Shown: piece by piece, positions 52,901 to 57,535 of the stretch | Numbering within the stretch: position 1 is the stretch's first letter | Layout: the number at the start of each line of letters is the position of its first letter | Origin: Meles meles | Lineage: Eukaryota; Chordata; Mammalia; Carnivora; Mustelidae | Assembly (NCBI RefSeq): GCF_922984935.1 | Contig: NC_060068.1 | Coordinates: 63,959,155-64,023,154, forward strand | Length of the DNA stretch: 64,000 nucleotides | Reading direction: 5' to 3' | Translations under genes and position numbers: made by a program | The notes under the pieces: generated by a model | Databases searched by the model: none | What the model was told of the DNA's origin: nothing | The model's input: only the letters and a program-made list of their open reading frames with translations

Positions 52901-54992
52901 TTTGTCTAGTCTTTTGATTTGTCTTATCTGGCATTGAACCTTTCCCCTACTAGTGAGCTAGGGCAAGAGTGATTAGGGCCCTAAGTTGATATATGTAAGT
53001 TTATATACTATATATATTTATCCAAATATGAATAAGATATAGTATGTATAAATAAGTATATTTATGAATAATATATATAAATAAGTATATTTATGCATAA
53101 TATATATAACATATATATGTCTGTATATATGGATAAAGAAACCAATCATGTTACTATAGTTAGCAACCAAAATATTTGGTGTTAAAGAGATACAAGAGCA
53201 AAAATCAAATTAATAACCTTGTAATCTTAAATTTGAGTTGAAAATATCAACATGATCTAAGGTTTTCTTTTTCTTTCTAATATATGTACTTTCTAGATCT
53301 GTCCATTGAAAGGGTCTAAAAGCAATGAAAAATCGGAACACCGAGATTATAGTCTAAACACAGGATAGGACAAGAAATATACAAGTTGGACATAGAAGTC
53401 TATCAAAGTAAGCTGCTGAAGATTATTAGGAATGGATCAAAAAAACTTAAGAACAACCTGGAGGGTCTTTCACTAACCAAAATGGGACATTTTTAACATC
53501 AATAAGTAAAATGATTGCAAAGAATTTAAACACAAATATATAAAAACCTATGTATTCATACTATCCTGGAAAAAAAAAAAAAACCTCCCAAAATATTTCA
53601 GTCATCTTTGGAAGTTCCTAGGATGCTTTGATACACCACCCAAATTACCTTTAGGGATGAAAAAATGCCTCCGCTAACGAGAGTTGCCTTACCCAAAATC
53701 CTGCCTCTTTCTGGGAGCAGTGCACAACTAATGGCCATCCCACATTAAGTATAAAGCCCTAGCCCGCTCACCCCAAATGGAAACAGTTCTGAAGCATCAA
53801 ACTGGTTTGAGAATTACTCATCAAGTCAGCTGGGAGGCTTCTATTGAGATAGTGACAAAACTCAATTTCTCTCTCTTTGCACAATCCTTCCTTCCTTCCT
53901 TCCTTTCCCTTTGATCTCAGGAGCACTCCCTAAGGAAATTTTTCATGTTGATCTCCAATACTGCTTGTCCCCTTAATTTAGATAATCGTAAAGATTACTT
54001 TGAATAATTTTCTCAACAAGTCCGATGGGCATATCCAGATTATGTAACTTTAATCATCACAGGTTAATCAATGAGAAAGGCAATAGAACACAGTGATTTG
54101 TACTCTTTCGGTGCAGACATGCTTAACACCAACAATGTGACCAAAGTAACATCCAGTGATAATAAACCAGTATTGTAACTCATAACCGAACGTTTGTCTA
54201 AACAGTAGTGTTTAAATCACGGATAATATTAGAAGTTTCAGGTAATGTTGATACAAGTATTCTTTCGGATGACGTCTTGGCAAAGTTCCAAAGCCTGTTC
54301 AAGTTTGCAATTAAACCACAATAACACACACCCACACAATTCACTTGGAACCTGGTGGAGTGAATCAAATTACAATCAACTAACGCACTTGAATCAGCAC
54401 TAACAGGATTATCAGATACCTGAGTAATTGTTAACTTTCTTCGCTTCTCACCCAAACATGAATTCCTGTAAATTTGTAGTGGGAAATGACCCGTGGGAAG
54501 CTAACATGCTTTTATGAACACGCAGAATGTTATTTTTCCCCACAATAGACTCAAACCGGGGTACAGATTTAAAGTGCATTGGTAGTGATAAAATTAGTGG
54601 GTCGAGGCCAACATTTAAAAAAAAATGCAAAAGTGCAGTCAGATACATTGTAGTTACTAGATTATTGTTTTATATGTACGTAGTTTATGGGTGTATGCGG
54701 GGCCTCAAAACAAAATGCATTATTACTTTGCATCGGGATAGGATAAGTTTGGCAGTTTCAGATTCTGCTCCTCAAAGCCTGCAGCACAGGAAAAGCTGGG
54801 GGCCGGTTGCTAGTCTCGAGTGGGACACCCACTTTCTTGCTTCTCGGTACTTACGAAGGAGTCGCTCACGACTAGCACCACGTTGGGTGCAGCGGACCGA
54901 ACCCGAGCAGCTTCTCCTCTCTGTCCACCTATCCCGGGGTCTGGTGATGCCAGCACCGAGGCTGCGACCACAGACACCCACAGGAGCAGCAT
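9031..54992 (-). CDS. ARSK: Arylsulfatase K, complete 8-exon gene (span from start codon to stop codon)
   Basis: Eight coding exons join in frame into 1623 nt, 540 residues plus stop; human ARSK is 536, the difference lying in the signal-peptide region. Family knowledge: ARSK is a lysosomal glucuronate-2-sulfatase that removes 2-O-sulfate from glucuronate in heparan and chondroitin sulfate, and its loss causes a mucopolysaccharidosis. Seen here: a hydrophobic N-terminus (about residues 1-20) as signal peptide; metal-binding D44 and D47; CCPSR at 84-88, where C84 would become formylglycine; KLDYTSGHHS at 132-141 with the conserved active-site Lys and His; SDHGE at 316-320 with metal ligands D317 and H318. 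N-glycosylation sequons lie at N112, N197, N266, N379, N417 and N502. All introns are GT-AG. No frameshift or internal stop was found, so the gene looks functional. It shares a CpG-rich promoter with the presumed SKIC3 gene. Confidence 0.97.
10510..10735 (+). mobile_element. CAN-SINE, plus, older type
   Basis: Diverged head (GCGCCCTGGTGGCTCCATCA). Target duplication AAAATTAACTCATAGA and AAAATTAATTCATAGA. Confidence 0.88.
10782..10925 (+). repeat. MIR fragment
   Basis: ACCTGGGTTAAAATCCCAGC, GTGAGATCTTGCACAGG and CTATAAAATGAGGATATTGG follow the MIR consensus in order. Confidence 0.75.
10939..11134 (+). mobile_element. CAN-SINE, plus
   Basis: Perfect target duplication AGAATGTCAGGCTT at 10925-10938 and 11135-11148, a recent insertion. 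Confidence 0.95.
11447..11671 (-). CDS. ARSK: ARSK coding exon 7 (residues 370-445)
   Basis: The 225-nt exon has acceptor TTGTTACATAG and donor GTAAAT, in phase 1 at both ends. It encodes IAGAPLPQNLSGYSLLPLAS, then the FKNEHKFKNLRPPWILSQFH region and GCNVNASTYMLRTNQWKYIA, ending in SQLF. Sequons lie at N379 (NLS) and N417 (NAS). Confidence 0.96.
11775..11992 (+). repeat. MIR fragment
   Basis: CTCTGAACCTCAGTTTCCTC followed by GTCTGTAAAAGGGGAATAAC is the MIR core. Confidence 0.75.
13285..14110 (+). repeat. Ancient mammalian LINE2-like repeat, split by a SINE
   Basis: CTTCTCTGAGGAGGTGACAT and CAGACCCTGAGGCAGGGGAG belong to the same old repeat type as 4970-5880. It resumes after the SINE (GGTACTGCAGCAGTCCGGGC). 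Confidence 0.45.
13828..14028 (+). mobile_element. CAN-SINE, plus
   Basis: Target duplication AAAGATGGCCAGGTGA and AAAGATGGTCGGGTGA. Confidence 0.93.
14690..14880 (+). repeat. MIR-type fragment
   Basis: Contains AATTGAAGACCAGAGATGTA then ACTTGCCCAAGACCAAAACT, as in the MIR 3' half. Confidence 0.55.
15479..15700 (+). mobile_element. CAN-SINE, plus
   Basis: Complete copy with a duplicated mid segment (GGACTCTGCTTTCTCGGGGC inserted before the usual GCTTTCTGCTCAGC). Confidence 0.92.
15705..15890 (+). mobile_element. L1 3' end, plus
   Basis: CAACCTGAGGGTTTTGAAGG, the G-rich GGGAGGTTGGGGG stretch and GGAGCACTGGGTGTTGTGCA form the 3'UTR of young carnivoran L1. The tRNA-Met half follows its A-rich end. 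Confidence 0.85.
15893..15930 (+). pseudogene. Retroposed 5' half of elongator tRNA-Met (CAT)
   Basis: The 38 bases from GCTTCGTTAGCG to CAGTCTCATAA match the 5' half of mammalian tRNA-Met(CAT) from base 1 to just past the anticodon, with about four differences, mostly C-to-T or G-to-A changes at CpG sites. The 3' half is missing; an A-rich tract (AAAATAAAATAAAATAA) follows directly. Upstream it abuts the end of an L1 3' fragment. It is too truncated to be a tRNA gene. Confidence 0.75.
16096..16290 (+). mobile_element. CAN-SINE, plus (first of a tandem pair)
   Basis: The duplication TAAATTTGAACAGGCTCT at 16078-16095 recurs only after the second SINE (16482-16499). Confidence 0.93.
16292..16481 (+). 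mobile_element. CAN-SINE, plus (second of a tandem pair)
   Basis: It starts directly behind the poly(A) of the first copy and ends in an (AAAT)n tail before the shared target duplication. Confidence 0.93.
16575..16775 (-). mobile_element. CAN-SINE, minus
   Basis: Target duplication CTCTGAGGTGTTTTT on both sides. Confidence 0.94.
17063..17290 (-). mobile_element. L1 3' end, minus, with (TTTA)n tail
   Basis: The reverse complement of the same L1 3'UTR as at 15705. It begins with a TTTA repeat and continues CAGCATAACAGTGTTCATTG and CCCACCACCTGGTTCCTCAA. Confidence 0.85.
17401..17598 (-). mobile_element. CAN-SINE, minus
   Basis: Target duplication GAGCAATTTCATTTT and GAACAATTTCATTTT. Confidence 0.92.
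17850..18415 (-). mobile_element. Old L1 ORF2/3'UTR fragment, minus
   Basis: Plus-strand text such as CTAGGTCAAAAAGTATGTGT and GTTTATATCTTTCAGTCACT corresponds to the antisense of old L1. It is diverged and the class is inferred. Confidence 0.5.
19592..19772 (+). mobile_element. CAN-SINE, plus
   Basis: Target duplication AGAAGCACCTGTTCCTAA and AGAAGCACCTTTCCTAA. Confidence 0.93.
19864..20070 (+). mobile_element. CAN-SINE, plus
   Basis: Target duplication AAACAGAAATGAGG on both sides; the tail is (AAAC)n. Confidence 0.95.
21170..21394 (-). CDS. ARSK: ARSK coding exon 6 (residues 295-370, SDHGE metal-binding motif)
   Basis: The 225-nt exon has acceptor GTGTTGTAG and donor GTAAGT, in phase 1 at both ends. 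It encodes EIILALRQLDLLQKTIVIYT followed by SDHGELAMEHRQFYKMSMYE, then the ASAHVPLLMMGPGIKA region and SLVDIYPTML. D317 and H318 are the second pair of Ca2+ ligands of the sulfatase site. The segment is almost identical to the human protein. Confidence 0.97.
22060..22545 (+). repeat. L2 fragment
   Basis: ATCATGTCATACCCCAGCTT, TTCTATGTGGAATGCCTTTT and CTCCCTGGTGAAACACTGCC follow the mammalian L2 3' region in order. Confidence 0.65.
22671..22869 (+). mobile_element. CAN-SINE, plus
   Basis: Target duplication GACTGAAATCCCTTGG and GACCGAAATCCCT. A C12 run replaces part of the CT-rich segment. Confidence 0.93.
22870..23260 (+). repeat. Old L2/MIR-like sequence
   Basis: CAAAGGGAAGAGCATCCCAG and GTGGGCACTAAATATTTGTA fit old LINE2-related repeats. 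Confidence 0.4.
24492..24663 (-). CDS. ARSK: ARSK coding exon 5 (residues 238-295)
   Basis: The 172-nt exon has acceptor CCTTTTTAG and donor GTAGGT, entering in phase 0 and leaving in phase 1. It encodes VSYDAIKIPKWSPLSEMHPI, then DYYSSYTKNCTGKFTEKEIK and NIRAFYYAMCAETDAML. The sequon N266-C-T is conserved. The exon was recovered from the reverse complement. GTAGGT is a weaker donor than those of the neighbouring exons. Confidence 0.95.
25342..25528 (-). mobile_element. CAN-SINE, minus
   Basis: Target duplication TCTGATTAGAGT on both sides. Confidence 0.93.
25590..26640 (+). mobile_element. Probable Tigger-type (pogo/TcMar) DNA transposon remnant
   Basis: An ORF at 26293-26622 (109 codons) reads FSEIHYDIGSAKGKMLEGDP followed by HLERDRTVCQDLEKMLAP. 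That pattern (acidic DP.LER...V...I.KML.PY..ly.ek) resembles the C-terminal tail of Tigger/JRK-family transposases. The rest of the transposase is absent and the element is split by a SINE at 26090-26262. Outer boundaries are guessed. Confidence 0.4.
26090..26262 (-). mobile_element. CAN-SINE, minus, with internal deletion
   Basis: The GATCATGACCTGAGC block is missing (CCTAGGACGAAGGCAG). Target duplication TGCTACCATTT and TGCCACCATTT. Confidence 0.9.
26730..26932 (-). mobile_element. CAN-SINE, minus
   Basis: Target duplication TTGACAAGTGTTTTTT and TTGACAAATGTTTTTT. Confidence 0.93.
27100..27299 (-). mobile_element. CAN-SINE, minus, older type
   Basis: Diverged copy ending GAGCCATCCAGGCGCCCC. 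AGTTTCTTTT flanks both ends. Confidence 0.88.
27365..27675 (-). mobile_element. Two L1 3' ends in tandem, minus
   Basis: An older 3'UTR (27415-27535, CACCGTACAGTATATCATTA) abuts a younger one (27540-27675, GTAACAGTATTCATTGTTTT ... CCACCACCTGGTTCCCCC), each with its own T-rich start. Confidence 0.75.
27879..28161 (-). CDS. ARSK: ARSK coding exon 4 (residues 143-237)
   Basis: The 283-nt exon has a pyrimidine-rich acceptor (TTTGCCTCCTCAG) and a GTAAGT donor, and ends in phase 0. It encodes NRVEAWTRDVAFLLRQEGRP, a middle section with VRVMEGDWKNTDRAVNWLRK, and LYLGLNLPHPYPSPSSGENF followed by GSSTFHTSLYWLKK. The sequon at N197 is kept. Human has a further sequon (N166, NRT); here residues 170-172 read KKT, so that site is lost. 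The 3' end of the intron 3 L1 lies about 370 bases upstream of this exon's acceptor. Confidence 0.96.
28880..28915. repeat. (GT)n microsatellite inside the L1
   Basis: About 17 GT units replace the usual TATTCCATTGTA tract of the L1. Confidence 0.9.
30538..30726 (+). mobile_element. CAN-SINE, plus, in L1
   Basis: Target duplication TTATTATTTGATTGTTG on both sides. Confidence 0.95.
32581..32772 (-). mobile_element. CAN-SINE, minus, in L1
   Basis: CTGCATGT flanks both ends. Confidence 0.9.
33215..33386 (-). mobile_element. CAN-SINE, minus, older type, in L1
   Basis: Diverged copy ending GAGCCACACAGGTGCCCC. TGGTCACTTAA flanks both ends. Confidence 0.88.
34205..34400 (-). mobile_element. CAN-SINE, minus, in L1
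   Basis: Target duplication ATCTGAGTATAT on both sides. Confidence 0.93.
34475..34671 (-). mobile_element. CAN-SINE, minus, in L1
   Basis: Complete copy, 75 bases from the preceding SINE and in the same orientation. Confidence 0.92.
34923..35125 (+). mobile_element. CAN-SINE, plus, in L1, with a long C run
   Basis: Target duplication AAAAGTAGTGGGTG on both sides. The CT-rich body is replaced by a homopolymer of about 18 C at 35028-35045 followed by GCCCCCCGCCC. Confidence 0.92.
35854..36062 (-). mobile_element. CAN-SINE, minus, in the L1 5'UTR
   Basis: Starts with a T run of about 24 and ends GAGCCACCCAGGCGCC. Its CpGs are largely unmutated, suggesting a young copy. Confidence 0.92.
36365..36765. 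mobile_element. hAT-Charlie-type MITE remnants
   Basis: A first part (CTATGAGGTCAAAACTATTG) and a MER5-like part (GTCAGCATCATCTGGAAGCT ... CCCAGGTGATTTGTATGC) are typical non-autonomous hAT fossils. Subfamily not resolved. Confidence 0.5.
36920..37118 (-). mobile_element. CAN-SINE, minus
   Basis: Target duplication CTGATTAATTCTTTTT on both sides. Confidence 0.95.
38166..38368 (+). mobile_element. CAN-SINE, plus
   Basis: Target duplication AAAGAGCCACCTGG on both sides; (AAAC)n tail. Confidence 0.95.
38411..38481 (+). repeat. 35-bp perfect tandem duplication
   Basis: CTCTGAACGGATGACAAATT plus the next 15 bases is repeated exactly, starting at 38413 and 38448. It lies between two SINE insertions. 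Confidence 0.92.
38495..38710 (+). mobile_element. CAN-SINE, plus, with duplicated head segment
   Basis: Target duplication AAATTACATGAA at about 38480 and 38711. The copy contains a second CCAGGTGGCTCAGG block soon after the head. Confidence 0.92.
39147..39358 (+). mobile_element. CAN-SINE, plus
   Basis: Target duplication AGAAAAATTAAG on both sides; a (CT)n run of about 14 units lies in the body. Confidence 0.94.
40031..40044 (+). promoter_or_regulatory. Candidate CTCF site (CCACTAGGCGGCAG)
   Basis: Thirteen of fourteen bases fit the CTCF core. It lies in unique intron sequence. A weaker core match on the other strand lies at 39538-39551. Confidence 0.4.
40445..40575 (+). repeat. L2 3' end
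   Basis: AGAATATAAGTTCCCTGAGT ... GTGTCTGGTACGTAGTAGCT ... TTGGCTGAATA is the L2 tail. Confidence 0.65.
40800..41040 (-). mobile_element. hAT-Charlie MITE (MER20-like)
   Basis: Ends TTGGTTGAGAACCACTG at 41017-41033 (plus) with a body GTGCATTGCAGACTGTTTAG and terminal CTGCACTGTTGACGTTTT. This fits a common eutherian MITE read in reverse. Confidence 0.55.
41193..41384 (+). mobile_element. CAN-SINE, plus
   Basis: Target duplication AAAACCTACAAGGTGGGG on both sides. Confidence 0.95.
42555..42745 (+). mobile_element. CAN-SINE, plus, older type
   Basis: Diverged: GGCACTGGGTGGCTCAGTCG head and TTGCGACATTGAGCCCTGCA middle. Confidence 0.85.
42920..43118 (+). mobile_element. CAN-SINE, plus
   Basis: CTCCTCCTAATC flanks both ends. 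Confidence 0.94.
43155..43262 (-). mobile_element. CAN-SINE fragment, minus, older type
   Basis: Truncated and diverged: CTGAGATCAAGGGTCGCATG then AGTCAGCCAGGCACCCC. Confidence 0.7.
43540..43945 (+). repeat. Ancient mammalian LINE2-like repeat
   Basis: ACCATGTTGTGGGTTTGGGA ... TGAAGATCACTCTGTCTGCC resembles the repeat type at 4970 and 13285. Confidence 0.4.
44050..44465 (-). mobile_element. Solo LTR fragment, ERVL-MaLR (MLT1/MST-like), minus
   Basis: The plus strand reads the antisense of a MaLR LTR: TAGGGCTGCAGTAATAAATT, TTAAAACAACAGAAATTTAT, then a CT-rich middle and CCAAATAAGGTCACATTTGT. It is old and diverged. No internal proviral genes are present. Confidence 0.65.
45165..45275. repeat. 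MIR-type fragment
   Basis: CATTTAATCCTTACAGCAAA and TCATAACCACTATGCTTGGC suggest a MIR relic. Confidence 0.5.
45676..45835 (-). CDS. ARSK: ARSK coding exon 3 (residues 90-143)
   Basis: The 160-nt exon has acceptor CACCCTTAG and donor GTAAAA, entering in phase 1 and leaving in phase 2. It encodes WSGLFTHLTESWNNFKGLDP, then NYTTWMDIMEKHGYRTQKFG and KLDYTSGHHSI. It carries an N-glycosylation sequon at N112 and the conserved active-site stretch K132...H139/H140. A + strand open frame over the same bases is only its antisense shadow. Confidence 0.95.
46365..50115 (+). mobile_element. 5'-truncated LINE-1, plus (antisense to ARSK)
   Basis: Starts inside the ORF2 endonuclease region (GGGGACTTCAATACCCCAGA) and runs to a 3'UTR ending near 50115. 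ORF2 fragments are visible, for example 48194-48544 with KMSIPLKAAYKFNAILIKIP and AFFSETEQTILKFVWNHIRP. Frameshifts and stops are frequent. Confidence 0.85.
49555..49655. repeat. (TG)n/(TATG)n and (CA)n microsatellite in L1
   Basis: Alternating GTGTGTGTATATATG blocks are followed by about 13 CA units. Confidence 0.88.
50220..50440 (+). repeat. MIR, nearly complete
   Basis: CTGGGTTTGAACCCCAATAA, AAGTTACTTAACCTTTTAGC and TTGCCAGGCACAGGGTAAGA follow the MIR consensus from head to tail. Confidence 0.8.
50520..50710 (-). repeat. MIR/L2-type fragment with GATA-like tract
   Basis: TTCATTTGATGCTGGGAACA ... ACCCTGCGAGATAGATAGG, then degenerate GATA repeats. Confidence 0.5.
51580..51709 (-). CDS. ARSK: ARSK coding exon 2 (residues 47-89, sulfatase signature CCPSR)
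   Basis: The 130-nt exon lies between a TTTATTACAG acceptor and a GTAAGA donor and ends in phase 1. It encodes DGRLTFYPGSQVVKLPF and then the catalytic segment NAYTNSPICCPSRA. The C-x-P-S-R motif is the recognition site for formylglycine-generating enzyme; C84 corresponds to human Cys80. No single ATG-initiated open frame covers this exon well, so it was found by translating the reverse complement. Confidence 0.95.
52990..53130. repeat. AT-rich low-complexity tract
   Basis: Repeats of ATATATAAATAAGTATATTT. Confidence 0.85.
53887..53909. repeat. (TTCC)n microsatellite
   Basis: About five TTCC units. Confidence 0.85.
54855..54992 (-). CDS. ARSK: ARSK coding exon 1 (residues 1-46, signal peptide and first metal-binding Asp)
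   Basis: The exon encodes 46 complete codons, from MLLLWVSVVAA to VVSDSF, and ends at a strong GTAAGT donor (phase 0). The start at 54992 was chosen because it matches human ARSK and puts the hydrophobic signal segment first. An in-frame ATG at 55061 would add 23 polar, Arg-rich residues ahead of the signal peptide and is probably 5'UTR. The -3 base is G, an acceptable start context. APNVVLVVSDSF is the conserved first beta-strand of the sulfatase fold with metal ligand D44. The region between signal peptide and fold (about residues 15-34) is longer by four residues than in human and is poorly conserved. Confidence 0.95.
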
Positions 54993-55086
54993 CGCAAGAA
55001 ACCCTCGGCGCTCTGCCCGCCGCCTGCCTCGGACCGCCTCTGGAAAGAGGGCGGGGATCACACTCTCCTACCGCTTTTCCCACAGA

Positions 55087-55106
55087 ACTACAATTCCCAG
55101 CAGGCT
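55087..55106 (+). promoter_or_regulatory. ZNF143/THAP11-type site (ACTACAATTCCCAGCAGGCT)
   Basis: The bases match the well-known ACTACAATTCCCAGCATGC promoter element (ZNF143/STAF, THAP11) at all but one position. It lies about 95 bases upstream of the ARSK start codon, in the core of the CpG island, a position typical of this factor at bidirectional promoters. Confidence 0.75.
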
Positions 55107-55205
55107 GGGCGTAGGCACATGCGCAAAGGGGGGAATTCCCGGCCTTAACTCACGTTAAGACCTTTTAAGCAAATACCGAGCGAACTAAAAACTCTGTCAC
55201 TCGCA

Positions 55206-55215
55206 GTCACGTGAA
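55206..55215. promoter_or_regulatory. E-box, CLEAR-like (GTCACGTGAA)
   Basis: Nine of ten bases match the CLEAR element GTCACGTGAC bound by TFEB/TFE3/MITF; the TCACGTGA core would also suit USF1/2. ARSK encodes a lysosomal enzyme, so a CLEAR-type site in its promoter fits, but USF binding is equally possible. Confidence 0.5.
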
Positions 55216-55229
55216 CGATGTCTGGTGAA

Positions 55230-55240
55230 TGCGCATGCGC
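55230..55240. promoter_or_regulatory. NRF1 site (TGCGCATGCGC)
   Basis: Perfect 11-base palindromic NRF1 consensus. A second, partial site (CATGCGCA) lies at 55118-55125. NRF1 is typical of CpG-island housekeeping promoters. Confidence 0.75.
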
Positions 55241-55994
55241 TCGGACTCCAGCCTTGGCGTTTGGAGGAGAAGCAGCTATCCCAGGTGCGTTAGGGTCACT
55301 GTATCTTTTGCAGAAGTTGGAGCCAATACGGGGTTGAAATGGTACCTACAGAGAGAGAGGGTAAGGGGCCAGGGCTGGTCATTTTGTGCCGCGCAAGCAT
55401 GGCCGAGTATTAGGACCGTGAACTGGGCAATGATGAGGTGGCAGCGCGTCTGTCACTTAAGTTAGGTGGGGCGGTTCTTTGTGGGGCCTCTGGCTGGACC
55501 GTCTCAGGTGCAATGTGGATTCGGGGGGCTCCTCGAATACATTTCCCCAAAGAAATTTCTAGCCTGCCTCATCTTACTGTCAGTGCAGGAAGGGTTTATC
55601 GTGCTCCGGTGGAGTGAGGAACGGGGCCTAGTGAGTTTCATGTTCTAGGAAGAGCTTAGGTGCATCTTGTCCGCGGAGTGCAAAGGAGAGAAACCGAACA
55701 GGCTCCTAGGGGAAGACGTACTGAGCTGTGTGATGAGTTCGGTTAATTGACAGGTTCAGAATATCATTGTTTTGCTGCAGAAAAATCACTGCTCCCACTT
55801 GACTGTTGAGCTGCTTTGGAGAGTTCTGGAAGAAGCCGATTTCTGTCCCAGAGCCAAGTTCTCATTTCATTATCATAGTTTCAGACATATAATTTGTTCA
55901 TCACGTTAGTCATGTGAATATTTTGACAGGAAAAGGAGTTGCTGTAACCTAACATAAAATCAACTCAGTTCTAATACTTTCTGAATTCCTTACT

Positions 55995-56110
55995 TTGACC
56001 ATTTTGCAGATAGGAAAACCGAGACTTGGGCAGGTTAAATAATTTACCCAAGATTACACAAGGACCCAGTCTGAGCAGGACTTTAACTTTAGTAGTCTGT
56101 GCCCTAAACT
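55995..56110. repeat. MIR-type fragment
   Basis: TTGCAGATAGGAAAACCGAG ... ATTTACCCAAGATTACACAA fits MIR. Confidence 0.6.
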
Positions 56111-57394
56111 TACTACAGTTCTCTGTCCCTAGTTGATAATAGCATTTTATGATATTCTGATGAGCTTAAACTCTTAGTGTAGACAAATTCTTAATCAAGA
56201 AACATATTAAAGCTCTTTGTGAGGATTCAAATATATGAACAATAGTTCCCGATCACAAGGAACTTAAACTCCACTGAAACAAAGCTAACATACCTGACAT
56301 TGCAGCCTTATAGCATGGGAGATAATATAGATAAGCTACGTCGTGATCAGGATATGATTCAAAAATTTGTTTTGAGTTAATTTGGAGTGTGGAAATCATT
56401 TCACCGTAGAAACACTGTTAGCTGACTTTTAGATTTGTGAAGGTAGGCCCAACTTTGTGGTGTGCTACTATTTCTGTGAACTATGTTTACTCTCTTTGGC
56501 TTTGTTTTCACAGGGCTTGTATTCTCAGTTCCCAGTCAGAATGACAGGAACACATCTTTTTCCCCCCTTCTCTTTCTCTTTGGCATGTCAGTGCAAGCAG
56601 GTGCTGCAGTGATTTGGAGGAAGATAGGTATTTTAAGACCCCAGAGACATAACACTGGAAGAATTTAAGGGGCTTCTGGTCCTACTACCCATCTGACATT
56701 GAGTTTGTCCTACAACATTCCTCCCAAGTGAATGGTCCAGTATGTGCTTTTTAATCTCTAGGGATGGGCATGTACTTCCTTTGAGTAGTCCATTCCACAT
56801 TTGCCATGCCTGATTATTAAAAGTTCTTATTCTGAGCTGAGGTCAGCCTCCCTCTACTTTTAATCATTCATTGGTCCCTTTCTCTTTATTTTTATGCGAG
56901 TAATCTCCCCTTTTCAACAACCCTTTTTGCCTCCTCCTCCTCCTCCAGTTTTTTTTCCCCCTCCCAAGGCTTTCCCAATTTCTTTTGTTAATTATATAAT
57001 TGCAGGTTTCTTCATTGTTTTTGTCACTCTTTTCTGGACATAAAGCATTTTTGCTAATCATTATCTGAAAAGGTACTTTTGAGGTGTGTTTGTGTGTATC
57101 TTTATGTTTGTTCATGCCTATGTATGTATTGCATTGAGAGTAGGCACTTTATTCCATGTACATTTAAATCATCAACCAAGGATTTGTATGTTAGAGATTG
57201 CTTCCTTTTGTGAGATACTTAACTGCAGTTTAGAAAGATCTTCAATTGAAAGGTCTTGGTATAGATTTTGATTCTTTAGAGTTCTTTTAATGTCCAGTAT
57301 ATCCACAGCACTATATTCTGCTTTAAGAGAGGGAGGCTAAATGCGAAGTTAGTGACTATGTGGAAGAAATTCAGTGTTGTCTTTACCAGCTGTG

Positions 57395-57535
57395 ATTCTG
57401 TGAATATTTGTTGATTATCTGCAATGTACTAGACACTGCAGGAAATAAAAGAGAATAATAGAAGTAGTCTTTGCTCCTAAGGAACTTCCAGTGTAGTTGT
57501 GGGAAACAAACACACTCACACCCTTATAAATTTAA
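57395..57535. repeat. L2-type fragment
   Basis: AATATTTGTTGATTATCTGC ... AAGGAACTTCCAGTGTAGTT is typical of L2-related sequence. Confidence 0.5.

Larger units (their letters stand above)
51710..54854 (-). other. ARSK: ARSK intron 1 (3.1 kb)
   Basis: GT-AG intron without any SINE or large LINE. It has an AT-rich microsatellite (52990-53130), a (TTCC)n tract (53887-53909) and an L2-like piece (51960-52100). No gene is visible. Confidence 0.9.
55160..55284 (+). other. SKIC3: Candidate non-coding first exon of SKIC3 (TTC37)
   Basis: Placement rests on human head-to-head synteny, not on protein similarity. A donor-like CCAG|GTGCGT ends the candidate exon at 55284; an alternative donor AGG|GTAAGG would end it at 55360. 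The 5' end is only estimated. SKIC3 encodes the TPR scaffold of the SKI complex, which assists the cytoplasmic RNA exosome. From memory, the human gene starts with non-coding exons, consistent with no coding exon being visible here. Confidence 0.4.
54800..55540. promoter_or_regulatory. CpG island and bidirectional ARSK / SKIC3 promoter
   Basis: CpG dinucleotides are dense here and scarce elsewhere in the window. The island covers ARSK exon 1 and the upstream 0.5 kb. Established synteny: in human, ARSK and SKIC3 (TTC37) are head to head with start sites less than 100 bases apart. Motifs lie between and around the expected start sites: ZNF143-type at 55087, half NRF1 at 55118, E-box at 55207 and full NRF1 at 55230. 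No TATA box is evident. I infer a housekeeping-type divergent promoter. Confidence 0.85.

Noticed and set aside
55061..55061. In-frame upstream ATG as the ARSK start
   Set aside because: It would place 23 polar residues before the signal peptide and does not match the human start; 54992 is preferred.
54527..55114. 195-codon plus-strand frame across the CpG island
   Set aside because: It is antisense to ARSK exon 1. High GC depletes stops; the minus-strand exon explains the conservation.
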